Source: Clostridium felsineum DSM 794 (GTDB lineage Bacteria; Bacillota; Clostridia; Clostridiales; Clostridiaceae). From it: a DNA stretch of 64,000 nucleotides. Under the pieces are notes generated by a model. It searched no databases. It was not told the DNA's origin and was given only the letters and a program-made list of their open reading frames with translations. Both the position numbers and the translations under genes were made by a program. Each line of letters starts with the position of its first letter. Within the stretch, counting starts at the first letter, position 1. Below are positions 7,858 to 16,381 of this stretch, piece after piece. The stretch spans positions 682,001 to 746,000 of the forward strand of contig NZ_CP096980.1 in NCBI RefSeq assembly GCF_002006355.2, written 5' to 3'.

Positions 7858-9204
7858 ATGATATATATGGAAAACAAAGTGCCTTTTTATCAAAAAATTA
7901 GCTATGGTGCAACTGATTGTGCAGGTAATTTACTATACGTAGTAATAAGCACATATTTGCTTTATTTTTTTACTGATGTATTTGGGTTAAGTGTAGGAAT
8001 TGCAGGAACATTACTTTTAGCAACAAGATTAGTTGATGCAGTAGATGCTCCAATATGGGGATTTTTAGTTGACCACACTCATACAAAGTGGGGACAAAGT
8101 AGACCATATTTTTTATGGATATGTATTCCCTTTGCCTTTTTTACATGGCTTACCTTTACAACACCTAGTTTGTCGCCCCAAATGAAGGTGGTTTATGCAG
8201 CTGTCACATATATCTGTGCAGGTGTTTGTTATACAGGTATAGCCACACCGATAACATCAATATTACCTAATTTATCTAACGATTCTAAGGAGAGGGTTGT
8301 ACTAAATTCTTATAGAATGGTCGGAGGAAACATAGGAAAGTTATTTACAAATTTAACTTTACCATTGGTTGCAATTTTGGGTGCTGGAAATGACAGAAAG
8401 GGATTTTCATTTACTTTAGCTATATTTGGAGTTGTAGCAGTAATACTTTTAATATCAGCCTTTAAAAATTTAAGAGAAAGAAATGTTAGTAAATTAAAAT
8501 CTATACCAATAAAGAAGAGTGTAGGAGCTGTTAAAGGAAATTGGCCTTGGATACTTCTAGTTACTGCAAATTTAATATATTGGATTGGTAGCAACGTTAT
8601 GTCATCTTCTCAGATATATTATTTTCAGTATAATCTTCATATGAAATATCTAGTATCGGTAGTAGGTGCATTATCCTTTTTAACTATAGGTGGAATGATA
8701 CTAATACCATTTATGGTTAAGATATCAAATAAGAGGTCAGTTATGATAGGATCACTTATAGTTTCAGCAGTAGCAAACATGTTAATACATTTTGCAGGAG
8801 GAAGTGTAGCAGCTGTTATCATACTATATGTCATAAGTTCAATTGGGTCAGGAGTTGCTTGTTCTATGCCATTTGCAATGTTATCTGATACAGTTGATTT
8901 TGGAGAATGGAAAACAGGCATAAGAGCTAGTGGCTTTTTAACATCAATAGGCAGTGCATTTTGTATTAAAGCAGGAAGTGGTATTGGAGGATTTATACCA
9001 GCGCAAATCATGGGGGCGTTTGGCTATGTTGCAAATAAAACACAAACGGCTTCTTCATTGTTTGGAATAGAATTCAGCTTTGTATGGTTGCCAGCAATAT
9101 TATTTTTAGCAGCATGTATACCCATGGTGATATACGGCAAATATGAAAAAAATGAAATTAATATAAAGAATGAGTTGGAAGCTAGAAGAGCAGTTCAAGC
9201 TTAA
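7858..9204 (+). CDS. GPH-family sugar:cation symporter (MelB/XynP type)
   Basis: About 448 residues with 12 predicted membrane segments. The start YGATDCAGNLLYVVISTYLL and the loop ATRLVDAVDAPIWGFLVD followed by GQSRPYFLW are hallmarks of glycoside-pentoside-hexuronide symporters, which take up oligosaccharides together with Na+ or H+. Start ATG 7858 follows GAGAGG closely (4 bases); ATG 7867 is an in-frame alternative. The gene begins 8 bases after the GH127 gene and ends 16 bases before a secreted glycosidase. This suggests that it imports the arabinose oligosaccharides released outside and delivers them to GH127. Confidence 0.9.
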   Translation: MIYMENKVPFYQKISYGATDCAGNLLYVVISTYLLYFFTDVFGLSVGIAGTLLLATRLVDAVDAPIWGFLVDHTHTKWGQSRPYFLWICIPFAFFTWLTFTTPSLSPQMKVVYAAVTYICAGVCYTGIATPITSILPNLSNDSKERVVLNSYRMVGGNIGKLFTNLTLPLVAILGAGNDRKGFSFTLAIFGVVAVILLISAFKNLRERNVSKLKSIPIKKSVGAVKGNWPWILLVTANLIYWIGSNVMSSSQIYYFQYNLHMKYLVSVVGALSFLTIGGMILIPFMVKISNKRSVMIGSLIVSAVANMLIHFAGGSVAAVIILYVISSIGSGVACSMPFAMLSDTVDFGEWKTGIRASGFLTSIGSAFCIKAGSGIGGFIPAQIMGAFGYVANKTQTASSLFGIEFSFVWLPAILFLAACIPMVIYGKYEKNEINIKNELEARRAVQA

Positions 9205-9220
9205 TAAAGGGGGATTAATC

Positions 9221-11335
9221 ATGAACAAAAAGGGTATAAGTATGATTTTGGGTATTATATTTACTATATCACTAGCAGGTGGAGTTAAAGGTATAAAAGT
9301 AAAGGCAGAAACTAATAATTTTACAGTAGATTTATCAAATCAGTATAGAAATGTTACGCATGTTGCATCAGGTTCATTATATGGTTTATCGGATGAAAAC
9401 AAACCATCGGATGATCTTTTAATGCCAACTAAGCCTAATGTATTTACTCAAATGGCACCTAATGGTGGTCAGCTTCCAAATGGTGAGGCAAGCCCAACCG
9501 GAGATGCACTAAAATTAGCAGAGAAGGCAGCAAGAAGTGGTGCAAAAATAAATATAAGATTTCCAGATATGTATAAAGACTTTCCTTATAAATGGATTAG
9601 TTTAGATGATTGGAATAGCAAGATAGACAGTATAGTAGATTCAACTTTAGCATCAAAGGCAGCTAATATTTACGCCTACGAGCTTTGGAATGAACCAAAT
9701 TGGACCTGGAATGAGAAGAGCTCTGGAATTTCATTTAATGAAGTATGGAAGAAAACCTATGATAGGGTAAAGGCAAAAGATAGTAAAACGAAAATCTTAG
9801 GACCAAGTATAAGCTTATATGATGAACCTTGGCTAAAGAACTTTTTAACTTATTGTAAGGAAAATAACTGTTTGCCAGATATTATGTGTTGGCATGAACT
9901 TGGGGATGCAAAAGGTGTAATAGATGTTCAGTATATAGAGGAGCATGTAAAGGATTATAGAAATCTTGAAAAAAGTCTTGGAATAAACAATAGACAAATT
10001 TGTATTGATGAATATGGAGTAACTACAGAAGAAGCCGTTCCTGGATCTATGATACGATATTTTTCTGAGTTTGAGAGAGCAGGAGTAGAGAGCGCTTGTT
10101 CAGCATTTTGGTTTAGACCAGGTAGATTAAGCAATATAATAACGGAGGACGGTAACCCTAATGGCGGCTGGTGGCTCTATAAATGGTATGGGGATATGAG
10201 TGGAAAGATGGCAATGACAACTCCGGTATCACAGACATCTTTAAATCTAGACGGGATTGCTAGTGTTGATAGTAGTAAAAAAACTGCTAGTGTGCTATTC
10301 GGTGGTGCGGATGGTGATAATAACATTTTAGTAAAAGGCTTTAATAGTAACAAATTCTTTAATAATAAAGTGCATGTTAAAGTGGAAGAAGCACCATGGT
10401 ATGGAGTGGATACTAAGCTTTCTCAGGCTAAAGAAGTATTTGAAGGAAACTTTAATGTAGTTGATGGAAAGATAAATGTGCCAGTTACAGGAATGAATAA
10501 AAGTTTTGGATATCGAATGACCATTACCAATAAAGAGGGTTACATTAATAGATATGAAGCTGAAGAAGCAGTAGTAAATCATGCCAATAAATTTAGTAAC
10601 GAAGGGGCTTCAAATGGACAGTATATAGGACAAATAGATTATAAAGATAGTTATGTGGAATTTAATGTAACTGCAAAAGATGCTGGACCTTACAATATGA
10701 AAATAGGATATGCTAATGGCAATTCACAGGTTTCGTCACAAAAATTATATGTGAATGGTGATATGCAAGCAGATGTAAATTATGACTCTACAGCAGGATG
10801 GATGTCTAGTGGAAAAAGTGGAACAAAGGATGTACAGATTAAGCTTAAAAAGGGAGACAACAAGATAAGATTTAGCAATAGTCAAAATGGATATGCAGAA
10901 TTAGATTATATACAATTATCTAAAGTAGCTAAGACATTTAAAGTAAGACAGGAAGCAGAAAATGCACTTATTAATAATGCAACTGTAAATTTAAGTAGTT
11001 ATGGTTCCAATGATGCATTTGTTGGTATGATAAACTTCGGTGATAGCTATGTTCAGTATAATATGAATGTACCTGAAGGTGGTAAATACAAATTAGAGGT
11101 AGGATATGCTAATGGAGAAAGTAGTGCTTCAACTCAAAATTTAAGCATTAATGGAGGCGAGAATAAGGTTATTACCTTTGAAAAAACAGGAGGCTGGATG
11201 GCAAGTGTTCCTAATATGGGTTACAGAAAGATTTTAAATTTATCTGTAGATTTGAAAAAGGGAGATAATACAATTAAGTTTTCTAAAGGAAACACAGGCT
11301 ATGTAGAGCAGGATTATATTGAAGTGACAAAGTAA
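9221..11335 (+). CDS. Secreted GH39-like (clan GH-A) glycosidase with two CBM6/35-type modules
   Basis: 704 residues. A signal peptide (MNKKGISMILGIIF... ending near VKA) indicates export. The catalytic domain (about 35-350) has the clan GH-A signs: acid/base E158 in YELWNEPNW and a probable nucleophile E264 in CIDEYG. The layout best fits GH39-like enzymes; GH39 includes xylosidases and arabinofuranosidases, so the substrate cannot be fixed. Two similar beta-sandwich modules follow (about 443-570 and 573-704), each with RxEAE, a GYANG loop and a final LDYI or QDYI, as in CBM6/CBM35. Start ATG 9221 has AAAGGGGG 7 bases upstream. Last gene of the operon, probably releasing the sugars imported by the symporter. 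Confidence 0.8.
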   Translation: MNKKGISMILGIIFTISLAGGVKGIKVKAETNNFTVDLSNQYRNVTHVASGSLYGLSDENKPSDDLLMPTKPNVFTQMAPNGGQLPNGEASPTGDALKLAEKAARSGAKINIRFPDMYKDFPYKWISLDDWNSKIDSIVDSTLASKAANIYAYELWNEPNWTWNEKSSGISFNEVWKKTYDRVKAKDSKTKILGPSISLYDEPWLKNFLTYCKENNCLPDIMCWHELGDAKGVIDVQYIEEHVKDYRNLEKSLGINNRQICIDEYGVTTEEAVPGSMIRYFSEFERAGVESACSAFWFRPGRLSNIITEDGNPNGGWWLYKWYGDMSGKMAMTTPVSQTSLNLDGIASVDSSKKTASVLFGGADGDNNILVKGFNSNKFFNNKVHVKVEEAPWYGVDTKLSQAKEVFEGNFNVVDGKINVPVTGMNKSFGYRMTITNKEGYINRYEAEEAVVNHANKFSNEGASNGQYIGQIDYKDSYVEFNVTAKDAGPYNMKIGYANGNSQVSSQKLYVNGDMQADVNYDSTAGWMSSGKSGTKDVQIKLKKGDNKIRFSNSQNGYAELDYIQLSKVAKTFKVRQEAENALINNATVNLSSYGSNDAFVGMINFGDSYVQYNMNVPEGGKYKLEVGYANGESSASTQNLSINGGENKVITFEKTGGWMASVPNMGYRKILNLSVDLKKGDNTIKFSKGNTGYVEQDYIEVTK

Positions 11336-11340
11336 ATTAA

Positions 11341-11383
11341 AAGTGCTTTAGGGCTTAAAAACCCTTCAGCACTTATTTTTTTT
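11341..11383 (+). terminator. Terminator of the arabinoside operon
   Basis: AAGTGCT pairs with AGCACTT and AGGG with CCCT around a small internal loop, followed by a run of eight T. Confidence 0.85.
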
Positions 11384-11433
11384 AATCTAGCTGCATATAT
11401 TTTATAGATATATTTATTTCTGGGGGAGTTTTT

Positions 11434-14400
11434 ACGAGTAAGAATGATGCGGCTTTAGATTTATTTTATGATGTTCCAGAAAGCGTAAAGTATAAACTAC
11501 TACAACTTAATATAAATAAAGAAGCTAATAATGTGGAAGTTGTTATTAAATTTGTGGATAACCCTGATACTTTAAAAAAATCTGTGGATAATATCGGGGG
11601 AAGCTTTGAGGATTTAGGTTTTGGCTTTGGAATTGTAACAGTACCTATAAATAATTTAAATAAACTAAATGAAATAACACAAATAGAATACGTGGAGTTA
11701 CCTAAAAATCTTTATGCTGATTTTCTGCCAGCAAATACAGCAAGCTGTGTACAACCAGCTTGGGACGTATACAATCTAACGGGAAAAGGTGTACTTGTGG
11801 GTTTTATAGATTCAGGCATTGATTACACTCACCCTGCGTTTATGAACAAGGATGGCACAAGTAGAATTCTTTATATATATGATTTAAGCAGTGGAGGAAA
11901 GATATTTAGTAATGAGGAGATAAATAGAGCAATTAAATCTAATAATCCAGAACTCATAGTTCCAGAGAGAGATGATATTGGACATGGAACTCACGTAGCA
12001 GGAATAGCTTGTGGTGGAGGAAATATAGACAGACGATATTTTGGACCTGCCTATGAAAGTAATATTGCTATGGTAAAAATGACAGCAGAAGGTAAGGCGG
12101 CATATGGAAAAAGTACACAGCTTATGCGTGGTGTGAAGTTTTTAGTAGATAAAGCAAATTCAATGAATATGCCGCTAGTTATAAACTTAAGCTTCAGTAC
12201 TAATGATGGTGCCCATGATGGAACAAGTCTTTTAGAGCAGTATATAGAAAATATATGTCTGCTTGAAAAAATAAGTTTTGTAATTTCAGCAGGTAATGAA
12301 GGGGCAGCAGGACATCATGTGGGTAGTCCTCTTCGTGAAACACAAACTATATCAATGAATATAGCAGAAGATGAAAAGAGTATAATTCTTCAGCTTTATA
12401 AAAGTTTTACTGAGAATATAGCTATAGAAATTAAAAATCCTGCTAATATATCCACAGGAACAATTAATATAAATGAAGGTTACAAAGAGGGACGCATACA
12501 GAACGATAGATATTTTCTATATTATAGTGGTCCTAAGCCTTTTAGCCTAAATGGTGAAATTTTAATAAATCTAGCATCAGCTGATTCCAAGCTTACTTCT
12601 GGTACTTGGATGATAACAATAACTAAAAAGTCTAATACAATGGGAAACTATGATATTTGGCTGCCGGTGCAGGAAGGGCTTAATCCAAATACAAGATTTT
12701 TAAGACCTAATGTTTATGATACTTTAGGTATACCTGGTACTGTAAGGGATGCTATAACAGTAGGTAGCTATAACAGCTTAACCGGTGCAATATCTAGCTT
12801 TTCTGGAAGAGGAAGAGAAACTGGAAACCCAGTAAAACCTGATTTAGTAGCGCCGGGGGAGGCTATAGAATCAGCAGCACCAGGCGGAGAATTTGATGCT
12901 TTATCAGGAACTTCTATGGCAGCACCAACGGTATCAGGAATTTGTGCGCTTTTAATGCAGTGGGGGATAGTTCTTAAAAAAGATATTTATATGTATGGTG
13001 ATAGATTAAAGTACTATCTACTTAATGGAGCAAAACGTGATAGAGAGGATATTAGTTACCCTAATCCTACCTTTGGATATGGGAAAGTATGCCTTAGTAA
13101 TTCACTTAATTTAATTTTAACAAGGAGTGAGAAAATGTTAAGACAAGGTTGTGCTAATGTGTATTTAAAACCTGACTATCTGAATATTACAGTAGAGGCA
13201 GACAGTGATATTATGCAGGCTATGTCAAAGATAGATTATGCATGTGCCTTTCCACTGGGAGATAATTATTATGTTGTAAGTGTACAAGAAAAAAGATTAA
13301 ATGAACTTTTAAATACTGTTCCTGAAATTCTATATGCAGAAATACCATCATTATATACAATATGTGCATTATCGCCACTTGATGCTGCTAACATAAATAA
13401 ATTCCATGATGATCCATATCTAAATCTTACGGGAAAGGGTGTAATTGCTGGAATTATAGATACGGGAATAGATTATTTGAGTAGCGAATTTATGTACGAA
13501 AATAATACAACTAGAATAATGACGGTTTGGGATCAAACAGGAGTAAATGATGCTAATAACCAAAATGTGAATTATGGTAAGGAATATTCCGCAGCGGATA
13601 TAAACGCAGCAATAGCGTTAAAGAATAATAATGGTGATCCTTATAGTAGAGTAAACCTTAAAGATGAAGAGGGTCACGGTACAAAACTTGCGGCAATAAT
13701 AGGAGGACGTGGCAAATATGTTGGAGCTGCTCCAGATTGCAGTTTTGCTGTAGTTAAGCTTATCCATGCTAAAAGACTTACACTTAGCAAATATGGAATT
13801 TCAGAGCCTAAATGCTCTGTTTATTCAAGTTCTTCTATAATTCAAGCAATAAAATATTTGTTTGATTATGCTCATAAAGTTAATATGCCTATAGTAATTT
13901 ATATTCCACTTGGAACTAATGAAGGTGGACATGACGGAAGCACGCTTATAGAAAGATATATAGATCAAATTTCAAGAGTAAGAGGAGTTGCGGTAGTATG
14001 TGGATGTGGAAATGCAGGTGATACCAATACACATACCTCAGGAAGGTTTGAAAGTACAAATTCAGTAAATGTTATAGAAGTAAAAGCGGGAGAAAAGCAA
14101 AAAAATTTACCTATTAATATATGGTTTAGTACTCCCGATAGAGTTTCGATAAGTATAACATCCCCATCTGGTGAAATAATAGAAAAAATTCCACCTAAAT
14201 ATAAAGGTCCAAATGTAACGAAGCTTGTATATGAAGAAAGCATAGTTACAATACAATACTATTTCCCAGAACCATTAACAGGAGATGAGTTTATAGAGAT
14301 ATATATAGAAAATATAAAACCTGGTATATGGAAGCTTAATTTAACAGGTGAGTATATACAAAACGGAGCATATAATGCATGGCTGCCACAAAAAGTCTTG

Positions 14401-14898
14401 CTAGAAGAAGGAACGGAATTTTTAAACCCTTCTCAGTACACAACGCTAACAGTACCTTCAACCAGTAGAAGTGTTATATGCTGTAGTTATTATAATCAGG
14501 ATAGTAATACATTAATGTCTAGCTCTGGAAGGGGTTATACAAGAGATAATAGGATAGCTCCAATAATAGCAGCAGGTGGATATATGGTGCCAACCGTAGA
14601 TGGTAGTGGTCAAAGTACAACACTTACAGGAAGTAGTCCTGCCTCTGCAGTCTTAGCAGGAGCAGTTATTTTGATGCTTCAATGGGGAATAGTTGATGGA
14701 AATGATAGAACCTTATATTCAACTAAAATAAAAACCTATCTTATACGCGGAGCAGATAGAAGAGAAGGTGAGGTTTACCCAAATCGTGAAACTGGTTACG
14801 GACTTTTAGATTTAAATGGAGTTTTTGAAAGAATGAGAAATGAAAAAAGAAGAGTATTTGTAAGAATACCTAAAGAAATAAGAAAATTTTTCATCTAA
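11434..14898 (+). CDS. CspBA-like double subtilisin protease of spore germination (apparent ACG start)
   Basis: Two tandem subtilisin (S8) domains, 1154 residues counted from codon 11434. Domain 1 has D126 (GFIDSGID), H184 (GHGTHVAG) and S494 (GTSMAAP); domain 2 has D676 (IIDTGID), H748 (GHGTKLAA) and S1068 (GSSPAS), so both triads seem kept, though domain 2 is divergent. In Clostridium, Csp proteases cleave pro-SleC during germination, and sleC lies 66 bases downstream. The length and fusion match CspBA of C. difficile, whose second domain is a pseudoprotease. The frame is open from 11386 without ATG, GTG or TTG before GTG 11533. That GTG has no Shine-Dalgarno, whereas ACG 11434 follows GGGGGAG by 5 bases and gives SKNDAALDLFYDVPESV, which looks coding. 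Confidence 0.8.
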   Translation, partial: TSKNDAALDLFYDVPESVKYKLLQLNINKEANNVEVVIKFVDNPDTLKKSVDNIGGSFEDLGFGFGIVTVPINNLNKLNEITQIEYVELPKNLYADFLPANTASCVQPAWDVYNLTGKGVLVGFIDSGIDYTHPAFMNKDGTSRILYIYDLSSGGKIFSNEEINRAIKSNNPELIVPERDDIGHGTHVAGIACGGGNIDRRYFGPAYESNIAMVKMTAEGKAAYGKSTQLMRGVKFLVDKANSMNMPLVINLSFSTNDGAHDGTSLLEQYIENICLLEKISFVISAGNEGAAGHHVGSPLRETQTISMNIAEDEKSIILQLYKSFTENIAIEIKNPANISTGTININEGYKEGRIQNDRYFLYYSGPKPFSLNGEILINLASADSKLTSGTWMITITKKSNTMGNYDIWLPVQEGLNPNTRFLRPNVYDTLGIPGTVRDAITVGSYNSLTGAISSFSGRGRETGNPVKPDLVAPGEAIESAAPGGEFDALSGTSMAAPTVSGICALLMQWGIVLKKDIYMYGDRLKYYLLNGAKRDREDISYPNPTFGYGKVCLSNSLNLILTRSEKMLRQGCANVYLKPDYLNITVEADSDIMQAMSKIDYACAFPLGDNYYVVSVQEKRLNELLNTVPEILYAEIPSLYTICALSPLDAANINKFHDDPYLNLTGKGVIAGIIDTGIDYLSSEFMYENNTTRIMTVWDQTGVNDANNQNVNYGKEYSAADINAAIALKNNNGDPYSRVNLKDEEGHGTKLAAIIGGRGKYVGAAPDCSFAVVKLIHAKRLTLSKYGISEPKCSVYSSSSIIQAIKYLFDYAHKVNMPIVIYIPLGTNEGGHDGSTLIERYIDQISRVRGVAVVCGCGNAGDTNTHTSGRFESTNSVNVIEVKAGEKQKNLPINIWFSTPDRVSISITSPSGEIIEKIPPKYKGPNVTKLVYEESIVTIQYYFPEPLTGDEFIEIYIENIKPGIWKLNLTGEYIQNGAYNAWLPQKVLLEEGTEFLNPSQYTTLTVPSTSRSVICCSYYNQDSNTLMSSSGRGYTRDNRIAPIIAAGGYMVPTVDGSGQSTTLTGSSPASAVLAGAVILMLQWGIVDGNDRTLYSTKIKTYLIRGADRREGEVYPNRETGYGLLDLNGVFERMRNEKRRVFVRIPKEIRKFFI

Positions 14899-14963
14899 CA
14901 GTAATAAAAATACTATTTATGAATATTAAATATAATGAATAGTTTTTATAAGGATGGATTATT

Positions 14964-16277
14964 ATGGCTAAAGGTAGATTACAAATTCAAGTATTTAAGG
15001 GAGAGAATTATACACCAGTAGATAAATCTAAGGTAACAATAACTTCAAATACTAATACTTCTGCAAAGAATATAGTTTTAAATACGGATAGTTCCGGTCT
15101 TACACAGGAAATTGAGTTAGATACTCCTCCAATAGAATATTCTATGAATCCAACAGATAAAATTCCATATGGATTATATGATATTAAAATAGAGGCAAAT
15201 ACTTTAAAACCTCAGTTAATTAAAGGATGTCAGGTAATGCCTGATAGAGAAGCACTTCAAAATGTTACTTTGTCTGATGCTCCAAATAGGCAGGAGGTAA
15301 TTATACAAATACAGCCTAATGTGCAAGTTGGAAAATATCCACCTAAAATACCAGAAGCACCAGAAAAACCAATGGAAACAGGCCCAAGTGGTTTTGTTGT
15401 ACTGCCAGAGCCACAAGTGCCTCAATATATTGTTGTACATGCAGGAGCACCAGACGAGGCAGCGCCTAATTATACTCTAAGATTTATTGATTATATAAAA
15501 AATGTTTGTTCTTCAGAAATATTTTCTACGTGGTCAGATAGTACCATAAGGGCTAATGCGCTATGTATAATATCTTTTGTTTTAAATAGAGTTTACACAG
15601 AATGGTATAGGGGAAAAGGAAAGAATTTCACAATAACTAACTCAACTGCCTTTGATCAAGCGTTTAGCTATGGAAGAAATATTTATAAAAATATAAGTAA
15701 TATAGTTGATGATGTATTTACAACGTATATAAAGCTTCCAGGAAGGAAACAACCACTTTTAACACAATTCTGTGATGGAAAGAATGTCCAGTGTCCTGGT
15801 TGGCTTACTCAATGGGGAAGTAAATATCTGGGCGATCAAGGAAAAACTGCACCACAAATAATAAAGAGTTTTTATGGTCAGGAGGTTCAATTTGCTACAG
15901 CTCAAAAAGTAAAAGGTATACCAATCTCATATCCGGGATATCCACTAGGGATTGGGAGCAAGGGAATTCCAGTTAGAACAGTACAAACTTATTTGAATAG
16001 GATTTCTGTTGCCTATACTGCAATACCAAAGGTAGCGGTTACAAGTGTATATAATGCAGAGACTAGAAAATCAGTTCAAGAGTTTCAAAAGATATTCAGT
16101 ATTCCGGTTACAGGGGTGGTGGATTATGGAACTTGGTATAGAATTTCAGATGTGTATGTTGCAGTAACCAAAATAGCTGAGCTTAGAGGAGAATCCTCCT
16201 ATGATGATGGAGTATTTTTTCCACCTATAGCATATGCTAACAGACCTATTCCATATATAGATTATCCAGAAGAGTAA
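14964..16277 (+). CDS. sleC: SleC, spore cortex-lytic enzyme precursor
   Basis: 437 residues, matching the length of clostridial SleC. It hydrolyses spore-cortex peptidoglycan containing muramic lactam during germination. Layout: N-terminal pre-pro part (1 to about 144) with a beta-rich domain (LQIQVFKGENY); the conserved junction GFVVLPEPQVPQY at about 143-155, the expected site of Csp cleavage; a SpoIID-like lytic domain with ALCIISFVLNRVYTEWYRGKG and FDQAFSYGRN; and a C-terminal peptidoglycan-binding domain (about 325-395, GIGSKGIPVRTVQTYL, FSIPVTGVVD). ATG 14964 has AAGGATGG upstream. The gene directly follows the double Csp-like protease, its likely activator. I saw no clear sporulation-sigma promoter. 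Confidence 0.9.
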   Translation: MAKGRLQIQVFKGENYTPVDKSKVTITSNTNTSAKNIVLNTDSSGLTQEIELDTPPIEYSMNPTDKIPYGLYDIKIEANTLKPQLIKGCQVMPDREALQNVTLSDAPNRQEVIIQIQPNVQVGKYPPKIPEAPEKPMETGPSGFVVLPEPQVPQYIVVHAGAPDEAAPNYTLRFIDYIKNVCSSEIFSTWSDSTIRANALCIISFVLNRVYTEWYRGKGKNFTITNSTAFDQAFSYGRNIYKNISNIVDDVFTTYIKLPGRKQPLLTQFCDGKNVQCPGWLTQWGSKYLGDQGKTAPQIIKSFYGQEVQFATAQKVKGIPISYPGYPLGIGSKGIPVRTVQTYLNRISVAYTAIPKVAVTSVYNAETRKSVQEFQKIFSIPVTGVVDYGTWYRISDVYVAVTKIAELRGESSYDDGVFFPPIAYANRPIPYIDYPEE

Positions 16278-16308
16278 TAAATAATTATTATTTTATAAAA
16301 AAGAGTAC

Positions 16309-16337
16309 TTAACAAAAACAATTACTTATTGTATAAT
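16309..16337 (+). promoter_or_regulatory. Sigma-A promoter of the H-NOX chemoreceptor
   Basis: TTAACA (16309-16314) and TATAAT (16332-16337) are 17 bases apart, and the gene starts 44 bases further on after GAAGGGAG. Confidence 0.7.
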
Positions 16338-16381
16338 ATTATCATAGAAACATAAGTTTTCTATGAAGGGAGAATGAGAAA

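Noticed and set aside
11386..11433. Sigma-G promoter before the CspBA-like gene
   Set aside because: GCATA is present at 11393, but no matching -10 is found at the needed distance, and it lies too near the ribosome site.
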